From Anaerolineae bacterium (lineage in GTDB: Bacteria > Chloroflexota > Anaerolineae > B4-G1), in contig JALWUZ010000136.1 of the NCBI GenBank assembly GCA_027079895.1, positions 1 through 7,766 on the forward strand: 7,766 bases of DNA. Direction: 5' to 3'. Positions 1-6,178 of this stretch are shown here, in pieces. The position numbers and the translations under genes are program-made. Positions within the stretch are counted from its first letter, which is position 1. Every line of letters starts with the position of its first letter. Under the pieces are notes generated by a model. That model made no database searches. It was not told where the DNA came from and saw only the letters and a program-made list of their open reading frames with translations.

Positions 1-875
1 GACAGGAGCACCTCTACTTCTACGACGCCCTGGCCCCCATCGTCACCGCCGAGTCCATTGACATGCGCGTCGCCTTCCGCGCCTCGCGGTACGGGAAGGG
101 GGAGGCCGACTACATCAACTGCCCGATGACGAAGGAGGAGTACGACCGCTTCGTGGAGGCGTTGGTGACGGCGGAGCGCATTCCCCTCCGGCAGTTCGAG
201 CGGGAGGACCCCCGCTTCTTCGAGGGCTGCCTGGCGGTGGAGGTGATGGCGGAGCGCGGCCACGACACCCTGGCCTTCGGGCCGCTCCGTCCGGTCGGGC
301 TGACCGACCCCCGCACCGGACGGCGGCCCTATGCCGTCGTCCAGTTGCGGCAGGACAACCTGGCGGGCACGCTCTACAACCTGGTCGGCTTCCAGACTAA
401 CCTCCGGTACGGGGAGCAGGAGCGGGTCTTCCGGCTCATCCCCGGCCTGGAGTGGGCGGAGTTCGTCCGCTACGGGCAAATGCACCGCAACACGTTCATC
501 AACGCGCCCGTGCTGTTGGAACCGACGATGGAGTTCCGCCGCCGGAAGGGGCTCTTTTTCGCCGGGCAGATCACCGGTGTGGAAGGGTACGTCGGCAGCA
601 TCGGGAGCGGCTGGGTCGCCGGAGTCAACGCGGCCCGGCGTATCCTGGGACAGGAGCCGCTGACGCTCCCCCGCGAGACGATGTTGGGCGCGTTATGTCA
701 CTACGTCAGCCGCGCCGAACCGAGCGCGTTCCAGCCGATGAAGGCCAATTTCGGCCTGCTGCCGCCGCTGAAGCCGCCGGTGCGCAACAAACGGAAGCGG
801 TACCGGGCCTACGTCGCGCGGGCCCTGGCGGCCCTGGACGCGCTTCTGAACACGGAATCGGAGGAGGAACGATGA
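1..875 (+). CDS. trmFO: TrmFO, folate-dependent tRNA (uracil-54-C5)-methyltransferase, C-terminal part (5' end outside window)
   Basis: TrmFO uses FAD and methylenetetrahydrofolate to make 5-methyluridine at position 54 of the tRNA T-loop in the cytoplasm. The reading frame is open from base 3, so the gene starts upstream; about 290 residues are visible of a family length near 440, and the N-terminal FAD-binding part is missing. An Asn-Cys-Pro-Met motif (Cys codon at 120-122) matches the site of the family's catalytic cysteine, as I recall it. Further down come the C-terminal FAD-contact signature LFFAGQITGVEGY and the diagnostic tail FQPMKANFGLLPPL. These features separate it from the relative MnmG. 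In the signature, a Gly stands where many members have Glu (GYVGS rather than GYVES). The stop overlaps the next gene's start by 4 nt (ATGA), so the two are probably co-translated. Confidence 0.95.
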   Translation, partial: QEHLYFYDALAPIVTAESIDMRVAFRASRYGKGEADYINCPMTKEEYDRFVEALVTAERIPLRQFEREDPRFFEGCLAVEVMAERGHDTLAFGPLRPVGLTDPRTGRRPYAVVQLRQDNLAGTLYNLVGFQTNLRYGEQERVFRLIPGLEWAEFVRYGQMHRNTFINAPVLLEPTMEFRRRKGLFFAGQITGVEGYVGSIGSGWVAGVNAARRILGQEPLTLPRETMLGALCHYVSRAEPSAFQPMKANFGLLPPLKPPVRNKRKRYRAYVARALAALDALLNTESEEER

Positions 876-1732
876 CCGGTCGCCGTTGGTGGTGGTTGGG
901 GATACTGCTCCTGCTGGCGCTGGCCGCCTGTAGCCGCGCGGAGGAGCCGCTCGTGTTCGACGGAAAGACCGCTTACGGCCACGTCGTCGCCCAGTGCGAC
1001 ATCGGCTTCCGTCCCACCGGCAGCGAGAACTGCCGCGCTACCGGCGATTACATCATCTCCAACCTGGAAGAGCAGGGCTGGGAGGTGGAGACCCAGGAGT
1101 TCTCCTACCAGGACACGCCGGTGCGGAACATCATCGGCAAACGGGGCACGGGCCCCATCGTCATCCTCGGTGCGCACTACGACACCCGCCGCAGCGCAGA
1201 CCAAGAGGACCCCTCCGTCCCGGTGATGGGGGCCAACGACGGCGCGTCCGGCGTCGCCGTGCTGCTGGAATTGGCCCGCACGCTGGACGCGCCCCGCTTG
1301 CAGCACCAAGTCTGGCTGGCCTTCTTCGACGCCGAGGACGACGGGCAGTTGGACGGCTGGGAGTGGTGCGTCGGCTCGTCCCACATGGCCGCCAACCTAA
1401 CCGTCACCCCCCAGGCGGTCGTCGTGGTGGATATGATCGGCGACGCCGACCAGCAGATCTACCTGGAGCGCAACTCCGACCCGGACATTCAGCAGGAACT
1501 CTGGCAGATCGCCGCCACCCTGGGGTACAGCGACACCTTCATCTCCGAGTACCGCTGGGCGATGTACGATGACCACATCCCCTTCGCCCAGCGGGGCATC
1601 CCGGCGGTGGATTTGATTGACTTCGACTACCCTTACTGGCACACCACCCAGGACACTCCCGACAAGGTCAGCGCGGAGAGCCTGGAGCGGGTAGGCCGCG
1701 TCTTGGAAGTGTGGCTAGAGCAGGAGCCGTGA
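872..1732 (+). CDS. M28-family zinc metallopeptidase / glutaminyl-cyclase-like lipoprotein
   Basis: Predicted 286-residue lipoprotein anchored outside the cytoplasmic membrane. Residues 1-20 form a lipoprotein signal: basic and Trp-rich start, hydrophobic core, lipobox LALAAC with Cys20. The ATG is supported by GAGGAGG at 861-867 and by the ATGA overlap with trmFO. The M28 fold is shown by the ordered metal-site motifs GAHYD (His102), GANDGASG (Asp123), FDAEDD (Glu155 as general base, Asp156 as ligand), VDMIGD (Asp187) and YWHTTQDT (His257). All five expected ligand positions are filled, so it is probably active. M28 members include aminopeptidases and glutaminyl-peptide cyclotransferases. 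The Trp-His pair at 256-257 and the Glu-Asp rather than Glu-Glu pair resemble the cyclase side, but the sequence does not settle whether it trims N-termini or cyclises glutamine. The DUF4139 gene follows after 18 nt. Confidence 0.9.
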   Translation: MTGRRWWWLGILLLLALAACSRAEEPLVFDGKTAYGHVVAQCDIGFRPTGSENCRATGDYIISNLEEQGWEVETQEFSYQDTPVRNIIGKRGTGPIVILGAHYDTRRSADQEDPSVPVMGANDGASGVAVLLELARTLDAPRLQHQVWLAFFDAEDDGQLDGWEWCVGSSHMAANLTVTPQAVVVVDMIGDADQQIYLERNSDPDIQQELWQIAATLGYSDTFISEYRWAMYDDHIPFAQRGIPAVDLIDFDYPYWHTTQDTPDKVSAESLERVGRVLEVWLEQEP

Positions 1733-1750
1733 GGCGGAAAGGAGCGTGAG

Positions 1751-3313
1751 ATGACCGAGTTGCAGACCAGCATTATTGCCGTCACCGTGTACCCCGACCG
1801 GGCGCGAGTGACGCGCATCGGTGGCACCGAGTTGGAGCCCGGCCTCCATCGCCTGGTGATCGCCGACCTCCCCAACACCATCGAGCCCGATTCGGTGCGG
1901 GCCGCCGCACGGGGCACCGCCCGCGCCCGGCTGCTGGGCGTGGACGTGCTCCGCGAACACCTCACCGTCTCCCCCGCCGACCGGAGACAGGAACTCGAAC
2001 GCCAACTCGAGGACATCGAGGACCGGCTGGGGTATCTGGCCCGGCTGTCCGCTGCCATCGAGCAGGAGCAGGCCGCGCTGGACGGGCTGCTTTCCGAGAG
2101 CGAGTTTTTCGCCAGGGGATTGGCCTTCGGCAAGACGGCCGTCGCCGACCTGGTGACGCTCCTCGACGGCTATCGGGAGCGGGTGGACAAGATCTGTTCC
2201 GACGAGGTCGCCATCAAAGGCCTCGTCCGCGACCTGAAGCGGGAGCAGGAACGGGCGCAGCGCGAGTTGGACGAACTGCACGACACGCAGAAGCGGGTGC
2301 GGTACGTCGCCGCCGTCGAGGTGGAGGTGCTCCAGGCCGGGCATCTGACCGTCGAACTGACCGCCGTCGTCGCCGGGGCCGGCTGGGAGCCGCTCTACGA
2401 CCTGCGGCTGGTGGAGGAGGAGCAGCCTGCGCTGGAGGTCGGCTACCTGGCCCAGGTGACGCAGCGCACCGGCGAGGATTGGGAGGATGTCGCCCTGACC
2501 CTCTCCACCGCCCGCCCGTCCCTGGCGGAGACGCTGCCGGAACTCGACCCCTGGTACGTGGGGCCGCCCGTGGCGTATGCCGCCGCGCCCGCGCCGCGGA
2601 AGAGGGCGGCTCCCCGTCTCGCCGGAGAGATGATGATGGCCGCCGCCCCGGCTCCGCCGATGGAGGTGGAGGAGGTGCAGGCGACGGTGGAGAGCAGCGG
2701 AACCGCCGTCACCTACGCCGTCCCCGCTCCCACCACCATCCCCGCCGACGGCGCGGCCCACAAAGTGACGGTGGCCCGCTTCCGCCTCGCGCCGCAGATG
2801 GACTACGTGACGGTGCCCAAACTGGTCCCGGCCGCCTACCGGCGGGCGAAGGTCGCCAACGAGAGCCCCTACACCCTGTTGCCCGGCGCGGCCAACATCT
2901 TCGCCGGGGATGAGTTCGTCGGCGCCAGTCGGCTGGAACTGACCGCCCCCGGCGGGGAGTTGGAACTCTTCCTGGGCGCCGACGACCGTCTGAAAGTCGA
3001 GCGGGAACTGACCCGGCGGGAGGTGGACAAGAAACTGTTGCGCGACCGGCGGCGGCTGCGGTACGGGTACGAGATCACCCTGACGAGCAGCCTGCCGGAC
3101 ACGGCCCAAGTCACTGTGCAGGATCAGATTCCGGTCTCCCGTCACGAGGACATCAAAGTGCGCCTGGAGGCCGCCGAGCCGCGTCCCACCGAGCAATCCG
3201 ACCTCAACCTGCTGGAATGGGTACTCACGCTGGCGCCGGGCGAGGAGCGGACGGTGCAGTTCGAGTTCACGGTGGAGCATCCCCGCGAAATGAGCGTCAC
3301 CGGGTTGCCGTGA
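1751..3313 (+). CDS. DUF4139 domain-containing protein (mucoidy inhibitor MuiA-like)
   Basis: A 520-residue protein of the MuiA/DUF4139 family, whose biochemical role is poorly known. The start has AAAGGAG at 1738-1744, 6 nt from the ATG. The N-terminus carries the DUF4140-type strand motif VYPDRARVTR (residues 13-22). Two stretches with heptad-like charge and leucine patterns, about 78-117 and 141-183, look like a coiled-coil hairpin. From about 190 to the end lies the beta-rich DUF4139 region: GAGWEPLYDLRL near 209-220, GEDWEDVALTLSTARP after it, an Ala/Pro/Met-rich flexible insert at about 276-305, then an IPADGAAHKV segment and the typical ending with VTGL. No signal peptide or membrane segment is evident, so it appears cytoplasmic. 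Its stop shares one base with the start of the next lipoprotein gene. Family membership is well supported; function cannot be inferred. Confidence 0.88.
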   Translation: MTELQTSIIAVTVYPDRARVTRIGGTELEPGLHRLVIADLPNTIEPDSVRAAARGTARARLLGVDVLREHLTVSPADRRQELERQLEDIEDRLGYLARLSAAIEQEQAALDGLLSESEFFARGLAFGKTAVADLVTLLDGYRERVDKICSDEVAIKGLVRDLKREQERAQRELDELHDTQKRVRYVAAVEVEVLQAGHLTVELTAVVAGAGWEPLYDLRLVEEEQPALEVGYLAQVTQRTGEDWEDVALTLSTARPSLAETLPELDPWYVGPPVAYAAAPAPRKRAAPRLAGEMMMAAAPAPPMEVEEVQATVESSGTAVTYAVPAPTTIPADGAAHKVTVARFRLAPQMDYVTVPKLVPAAYRRAKVANESPYTLLPGAANIFAGDEFVGASRLELTAPGGELELFLGADDRLKVERELTRREVDKKLLRDRRRLRYGYEITLTSSLPDTAQVTVQDQIPVSRHEDIKVRLEAAEPRPTEQSDLNLLEWVLTLAPGEERTVQFEFTVEHPREMSVTGLP

Positions 3314-4443
3314 TGGGGAAGTGGCGCATCTGGCCGGGCCTGGCGTTGGGCCTGCTGTTCCTGCTGGCGACCGGCTGCCGTCCGGGGCCGGCGGTCTGTC
3401 CGACCGTCACCCCCGCGCCGACGGCGACGATGACGGCTCCGCCGACGGCGACGGCGACCGCCCCGCTGACCGCTACCCCGACCGCCACGCCCACGCCGAC
3501 GCCCGCGCCCACCATCGAGCCCGCCATCCTCGCCGCCCTGACCGCCGAGGGGGAGGCGGCCCTGGCAGCGCGGAACGTCACCCCGCTCTGCCTGCGGTGG
3601 GAGGACACCGACGGCGACGGCGCACCGGAATGGGCCGGGCTCTACCTCCGGCCGGGCGAGCCGCCGCAACTGACCGGCTTCGTCCTCGACGGCGCGGAGT
3701 TGTACGACCTGCGCCCGCTGCCCCCGGAGCCGGGCAAGCCGGACTACGGCCTGGGCGAGTACGCCACCTGCGAGATGGAGGTGCGGGACGTCAACCTCGA
3801 CGGCCGGGTCGAGGTGCTCATCTGGGGGCACGCCGAGAGCAGCATCGGCCTGCTGCACATCTTCGCCTGGGACGGGACGGCCTACGCGCTCTTGGGCGCG
3901 TTCCAGGGCAACGCCGGGGTCTACATAGCGGACACCGACGGCGACTTGATTGACGAGGTTTTCGTCCGTTACACCGCCGGCAGCGGCCTGGCGTGGGAGG
4001 CCATTTACACCTGGGACGGGCACAATTACGGCTGGACGCGGGAGCGGTACACCTGGTTCTACCGGGACCGTCCCCACGCCTATCCCACTGACACGCCGGA
4101 GCACGCGGTCATCGCGTTCTACCTGGCGATTGACGACCGGGACATCGCCGGCGCGTACAACCTGTTGAGCCCTTCCGTCCGCGCCTCCCAGCCCTACGCC
4201 GAATGGGCCGCCGGATACGCCGCCACCGTCGGCGCGGAGACCGGGGTAGTGAGCGAGCGGGCCAACGATGGGAACGTCGCCACCGTCGGGGCGCAGGTGC
4301 TGGCCTACGACAACGTGGACGGGCGCGTCGTCGCCACGTTGTGGGACGTGGAGTGGACGGTGGTCCACACCGCCGACGGCTGGCGGCTGGCGAGCGCGAC
4401 GACGGCGCAGTTGGAGACCTGGGACGCGCCGTATTACCGCTGA
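3313..4443 (+). CDS. Lipoprotein with Thr/Pro-rich linker, DxDxDG repeats and NTF2-like C-terminal domain
   Basis: Predicted 376-residue lipoprotein. The ATG at 3313 overlaps the previous stop by one base (TGATG) and is directly followed by a lipoprotein signal ending in LATGC (Cys22), which makes it a better start than the in-frame codons inside the upstream gene. Residues 30-67 form a Thr/Pro/Ala linker that would hold the domain away from the membrane. The next part has three Asp-rich loops, DTDGDG (98-103), DVNLDG (159-164) and DTDGDL (207-212), each followed by a hydrophobic strand. This is the pattern of calcium-binding FG-GAP/VCBS-like repeats. From about residue 260 an alpha helix (HAVIAFYLAI) and a curved-sheet pattern ending in a WTVVHTADGWRLA-like strand suggest an NTF2-like fold. 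No catalytic motif is visible; a binding or envelope-associated role is a guess. I do not recognise a named family. Confidence 0.82.
   Translation: MGKWRIWPGLALGLLFLLATGCRPGPAVCPTVTPAPTATMTAPPTATATAPLTATPTATPTPTPAPTIEPAILAALTAEGEAALAARNVTPLCLRWEDTDGDGAPEWAGLYLRPGEPPQLTGFVLDGAELYDLRPLPPEPGKPDYGLGEYATCEMEVRDVNLDGRVEVLIWGHAESSIGLLHIFAWDGTAYALLGAFQGNAGVYIADTDGDLIDEVFVRYTAGSGLAWEAIYTWDGHNYGWTRERYTWFYRDRPHAYPTDTPEHAVIAFYLAIDDRDIAGAYNLLSPSVRASQPYAEWAAGYAATVGAETGVVSERANDGNVATVGAQVLAYDNVDGRVVATLWDVEWTVVHTADGWRLASATTAQLETWDAPYYR
3400..3513 (+). repeat. Low-complexity Thr/Pro/Ala linker-coding tract
   Basis: In-frame degenerate repetition of short ACG/ACC (Thr), CCG/CCC (Pro) and GCG/GCC (Ala) codons encodes residues 30-67 of the lipoprotein, ending in alternating Thr-Pro. 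DNA such as GACGGCGACGGCGACC recurs with small changes, as expected of a tract that grows and shrinks by slippage. Linkers of this kind after a lipidated cysteine are frequent in Chloroflexota and Gram-positive surface proteins (general knowledge). Confidence 0.7.
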
Positions 4444-4461
4444 CCGGTCGCCGTGCATCGT

Positions 4462-4510
4462 AGGGACAACCCTCGCGGTTGTCCTTGTGGCAACCCATCG
4501 CGGTTGTCCT
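4462..4510. repeat. Tandem REP-like palindromes between the lipoprotein gene and hflX
   Basis: The first palindrome is GGACAACC (4464-4471), a 5-nt loop CTCGC, then GGTTGTCC (4477-4484); a G-T wobble and an A-T pair extend the stem to 10 bp. The second is GGCAACC (4489-4495), loop CATCGC, then GGTTGTC (4502-4508) with one G-T pair. Their right arms share the identical 13-mer TCGCGGTTGTCCT at 4473-4485 and 4498-4510. The form is that of dispersed intergenic repeats of the GTAGGG(G/A)C-type common in Chloroflexota and some other phyla (from memory). The RNA hairpins could also weaken read-through into hflX, but there is no clear U-run, so I call it a repeat rather than a terminator. Confidence 0.65.
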
Positions 4511-4511
4511 C

Positions 4512-4518
4512 GAGGAGG
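4512..4518 (+). promoter_or_regulatory. Strong Shine-Dalgarno sequence with no standard start codon at the expected distance
   Basis: GAGGAGG is close to the perfect anti-16S match. At 6 nt spacing in the hflX frame lies ATC (4525-4527), a rare start codon. No ATG, GTG or TTG in this frame follows until GTG at 4570, too far away for this site. It may mark an ATC start for hflX, a start lost by mutation or miscall, or a chance GA-rich run in GC-rich DNA. Confidence 0.4.
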
Positions 4519-4569
4519 TCGGTTATCGCCAGGTTATCGGAGCCCACCGCGCAGCCCCAGGAACGGGCC

Positions 4570-5883
4570 GTGCTGGTCGGGGTCGAGTTCAAAGGCCCTC
4601 AGGCCGTCCGGCGTTCCGGCGGCGACTGGCCCGTCGCGGAGTCGCTGGCCGAGTTGGCCCAATTGGCCTACACCGCCGGGCTGGTGGTCGTGGGACGGCT
4701 GACCCAACGGCTGGAGCGTCCCCATCCGGCCACCTTCATCGGGCCGGGCAAGGTCAAGGAGTTGTCCGCGCTGGTGACGGCGACCGCCGCCGACGTGGTC
4801 GTCTTCGACGACGAACTCTCGCCCCGTCACCAGCGGGAGTTGGAGCGGTCGCTGGGGGAGGAGGTCAAGTTGCTCGACCGCACCGCGTTGATTCTCGACA
4901 TCTTCGCCCAGCACGCCCGCACCCGCGAGGGCCGGTTGCAGGTGGAACTGGCCCAGTACGAGTACCGGCTGCCGCGGCTGACGCGGGCCTGGACGCACCT
5001 GGCGCGGCAGGCCGGAGGGCGGGCCGGCGGGGCGACCGGCGGTGTCGGTCTGCGCGGCCCCGGCGAGACGCAGTTGGAGACCGACCGGCGGGTCATCGGG
5101 CGGCGCATTGCCCAACTCAAGCGGGAGTTGGAGGCGGTGCGGGCCCACCGCGAGCGGCACCGCGCCCGTCGGCGGCGGGAGGGGATGCCGGTCGTCGCCA
5201 TCGTCGGCTACACCAACGCCGGAAAGTCCACGCTGCTCAACAGCCTGGCGGGGGCGGCGGTGACGGCGGAGGATAAACTGTTCGCTACCCTCGACCCGAC
5301 CACGCGCCGGGTGACGTTGCCCGGCGGGAGCGAGGTGTTGTTCACCGACACCGTCGGCTTCATCCAGAAACTGCCGACGCAGTTGGTGGCCGCGTTCCGC
5401 GCCACGTTGGAGGAAGTGACCGAGGCCGACCTGCTGCTGCATGTCCTGGATGGCACTCATCCCCAGGTGGTGCGGCAGGCGGCGGCGGTGCGGGAGACGC
5501 TGGCGGAGATCGGCGCGGCGGACAAGGGGGTCGTCGTCGCGGTGAACAAGTGCGACCGCTGGCCGTCGCCGGAGGCCATGCGCCCGCTCCGCGCCCGTTT
5601 CCCCGACGGTGTCCTCATCTCCGCCCTGACGGGGGAGGGGCTGGACGGGCTGCTGGCGCGGGTCGAGCGGGCGTTGGAGGAGCAGATGGTCTGGCTGGAG
5701 GCCCTCATCCCCTACGACGCGGGGGAGTTGGCGGCCTTGTTCCATCGGCGGGGGCTCATCGAAGAGGAGGAGCACACCGGAGAGGGGACGCGCATCAGGG
5801 GGCGTGTGCCGCGTCAACTGTGGGCGCGGTTCCGCCGGGTGTGCGTACAGGGCGGCATACCCGATTGGGAGGAGGTGGCATGA
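4570..5883 (+). CDS. hflX: GTPase HflX
   Basis: HflX is a ribosome-binding GTPase that splits or rescues stalled 70S ribosomes under stress in characterised species. Numbered from GTG 4570 (437 aa; E. coli HflX is 426), the N-terminal HflX domain contains DIFAQHARTREG from residue 110 and the family signature GGVGLRGPGETQLETDRR from 157, preceded by a Gly-rich insertion (GGRAGGAT). The G domain shows Walker A GYTNAGKST (213-221), G3 DTVGF (260-264), G4 NKCD (326-329) and G5 SAL (351-353), all intact; an acidic C-terminal region follows. The start is uncertain. GTG 4570 has AGGAA 6 nt upstream and begins at the conserved VLVGVEF strand. GTG 4453 and TTG 4504 are in frame but lie before or inside the palindromic repeat and lack a Shine-Dalgarno sequence. 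ATC 4525 has the best ribosome site. The stop overlaps the next ATG by 4 nt. Confidence 0.95.
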   Translation: MLVGVEFKGPQAVRRSGGDWPVAESLAELAQLAYTAGLVVVGRLTQRLERPHPATFIGPGKVKELSALVTATAADVVVFDDELSPRHQRELERSLGEEVKLLDRTALILDIFAQHARTREGRLQVELAQYEYRLPRLTRAWTHLARQAGGRAGGATGGVGLRGPGETQLETDRRVIGRRIAQLKRELEAVRAHRERHRARRRREGMPVVAIVGYTNAGKSTLLNSLAGAAVTAEDKLFATLDPTTRRVTLPGGSEVLFTDTVGFIQKLPTQLVAAFRATLEEVTEADLLLHVLDGTHPQVVRQAAAVRETLAEIGAADKGVVVAVNKCDRWPSPEAMRPLRARFPDGVLISALTGEGLDGLLARVERALEEQMVWLEALIPYDAGELAALFHRRGLIEEEEHTGEGTRIRGRVPRQLWARFRRVCVQGGIPDWEEVA

Positions 5884-6101
5884 GCACCACGTTCACCAAA
5901 CTGCTGGAGCGCATCAGCAATTTCCTGGCCACTTACCCCGGCCTGCCGATTCTCATCGCCGTCGGGCTGGTGATGGTCAATTTCATCCTCGTGCTCCTGC
6001 CGGCTTGGCCCGTCGTCGGCTGGCTGGCACGCACCGATCTATTTTTACATCTGGGGGTGATTCTGGGGCTGATAGGGGTTCTGGTGGGCGACGCTCTGTA
6101 G
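5880..6101 (+). CDS. Small two-helix membrane protein coupled to hflX
   Basis: A 73-residue protein starting at an ATG that overlaps the hflX stop (ATGA), with GGGAGGAGG ending 3-4 nt upstream; this is strong evidence that it is translated. Residues 1-19 look like an amphipathic helix (KLLERISNFL). Two hydrophobic segments follow, about 22-43 (GLPILIAVGLVMVNFILVLL) and 54-70, joined by a short PAWPVVGWLARTD loop. No catalytic motif, cysteine pair or known domain is visible. The overlap with hflX suggests coordinated synthesis, not necessarily a shared function. The family is not recognised. An alternative is a conserved lineage-specific membrane protein simply carried on the same transcript. 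Confidence 0.8.
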   Translation: MSTTFTKLLERISNFLATYPGLPILIAVGLVMVNFILVLLPAWPVVGWLARTDLFLHLGVILGLIGVLVGDAL

Positions 6102-6116
6102 GCCAGAGGCACGCCA

Positions 6117-6162
6117 CCGCCGACTCCACCGTCGCCGGGGGTGGCGACGCTGTCGTCGGCGG
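6117..6162. terminator. Bipartite inverted repeat between convergent genes, possible bidirectional terminator
   Basis: The outer arms CCGCCGAC (6117-6124) and GTCGGCGG (6155-6162) are perfect complements. Inside them CGTCGCC (6130-6136) pairs with GGCGACG (6143-6149) around a GGGGGT loop, with 5 unpaired nt on each side between the two stems. The element begins 16 nt after the membrane-protein stop and ends 17 nt before the stop of the minus-strand gene, where a shared terminator is expected. No T-run flanks it on either strand, so factor-independent termination is doubtful. Confidence 0.45.
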
Positions 6163-6178
6163 CCGGCCGAGGCAAAGG

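Noticed and set aside
452..871. N-terminal extension of the M28 frame back into trmFO
   Set aside because: The extension is an out-of-frame reading of trmFO; the ATG at 872 has a good Shine-Dalgarno sequence and is followed at once by a lipoprotein signal.
1715..3280. Long minus-strand open frame (about 520 codons) opposite the DUF4139 gene
   Set aside because: Its product is a Gly/Arg/His/Val-rich sequence with no domain logic, as expected of the antisense of GC-rich codons. The plus-strand frame has clear family motifs and a ribosome site.
3400..3513. Repetitive DNA that could be taken for a CRISPR or tandem-repeat array
   Set aside because: The units are irregular, in frame and codon-sized, with no spacers; they encode a Thr/Pro linker.
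4411..4437. Possible hflX promoter TTGGAG, 15 bp, TATTAC at the end of the lipoprotein gene
   Set aside because: The spacer is short and the -35 box is weak; in this amount of sequence such a match is expected by chance.
3142..4458. Long minus-strand open frame opposite the lipoprotein gene
   Set aside because: It contains runs of Arg and Gly from the reverse complement of the Thr/Pro linker and has no recognisable motif; the sense gene has a lipobox and coupled start.
4521..4539. Direct repeat GGTTATCG twice with 11-nt period near the hflX start
   Set aside because: Two 8-nt copies alone are too short to claim an operator; noted only as part of the unclear hflX 5' end.
4534..5817. Long minus-strand open frame opposite hflX
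   Set aside because: The sense strand encodes an unmistakable HflX with all GTPase motifs; the antisense product is low-complexity and has no supported start.
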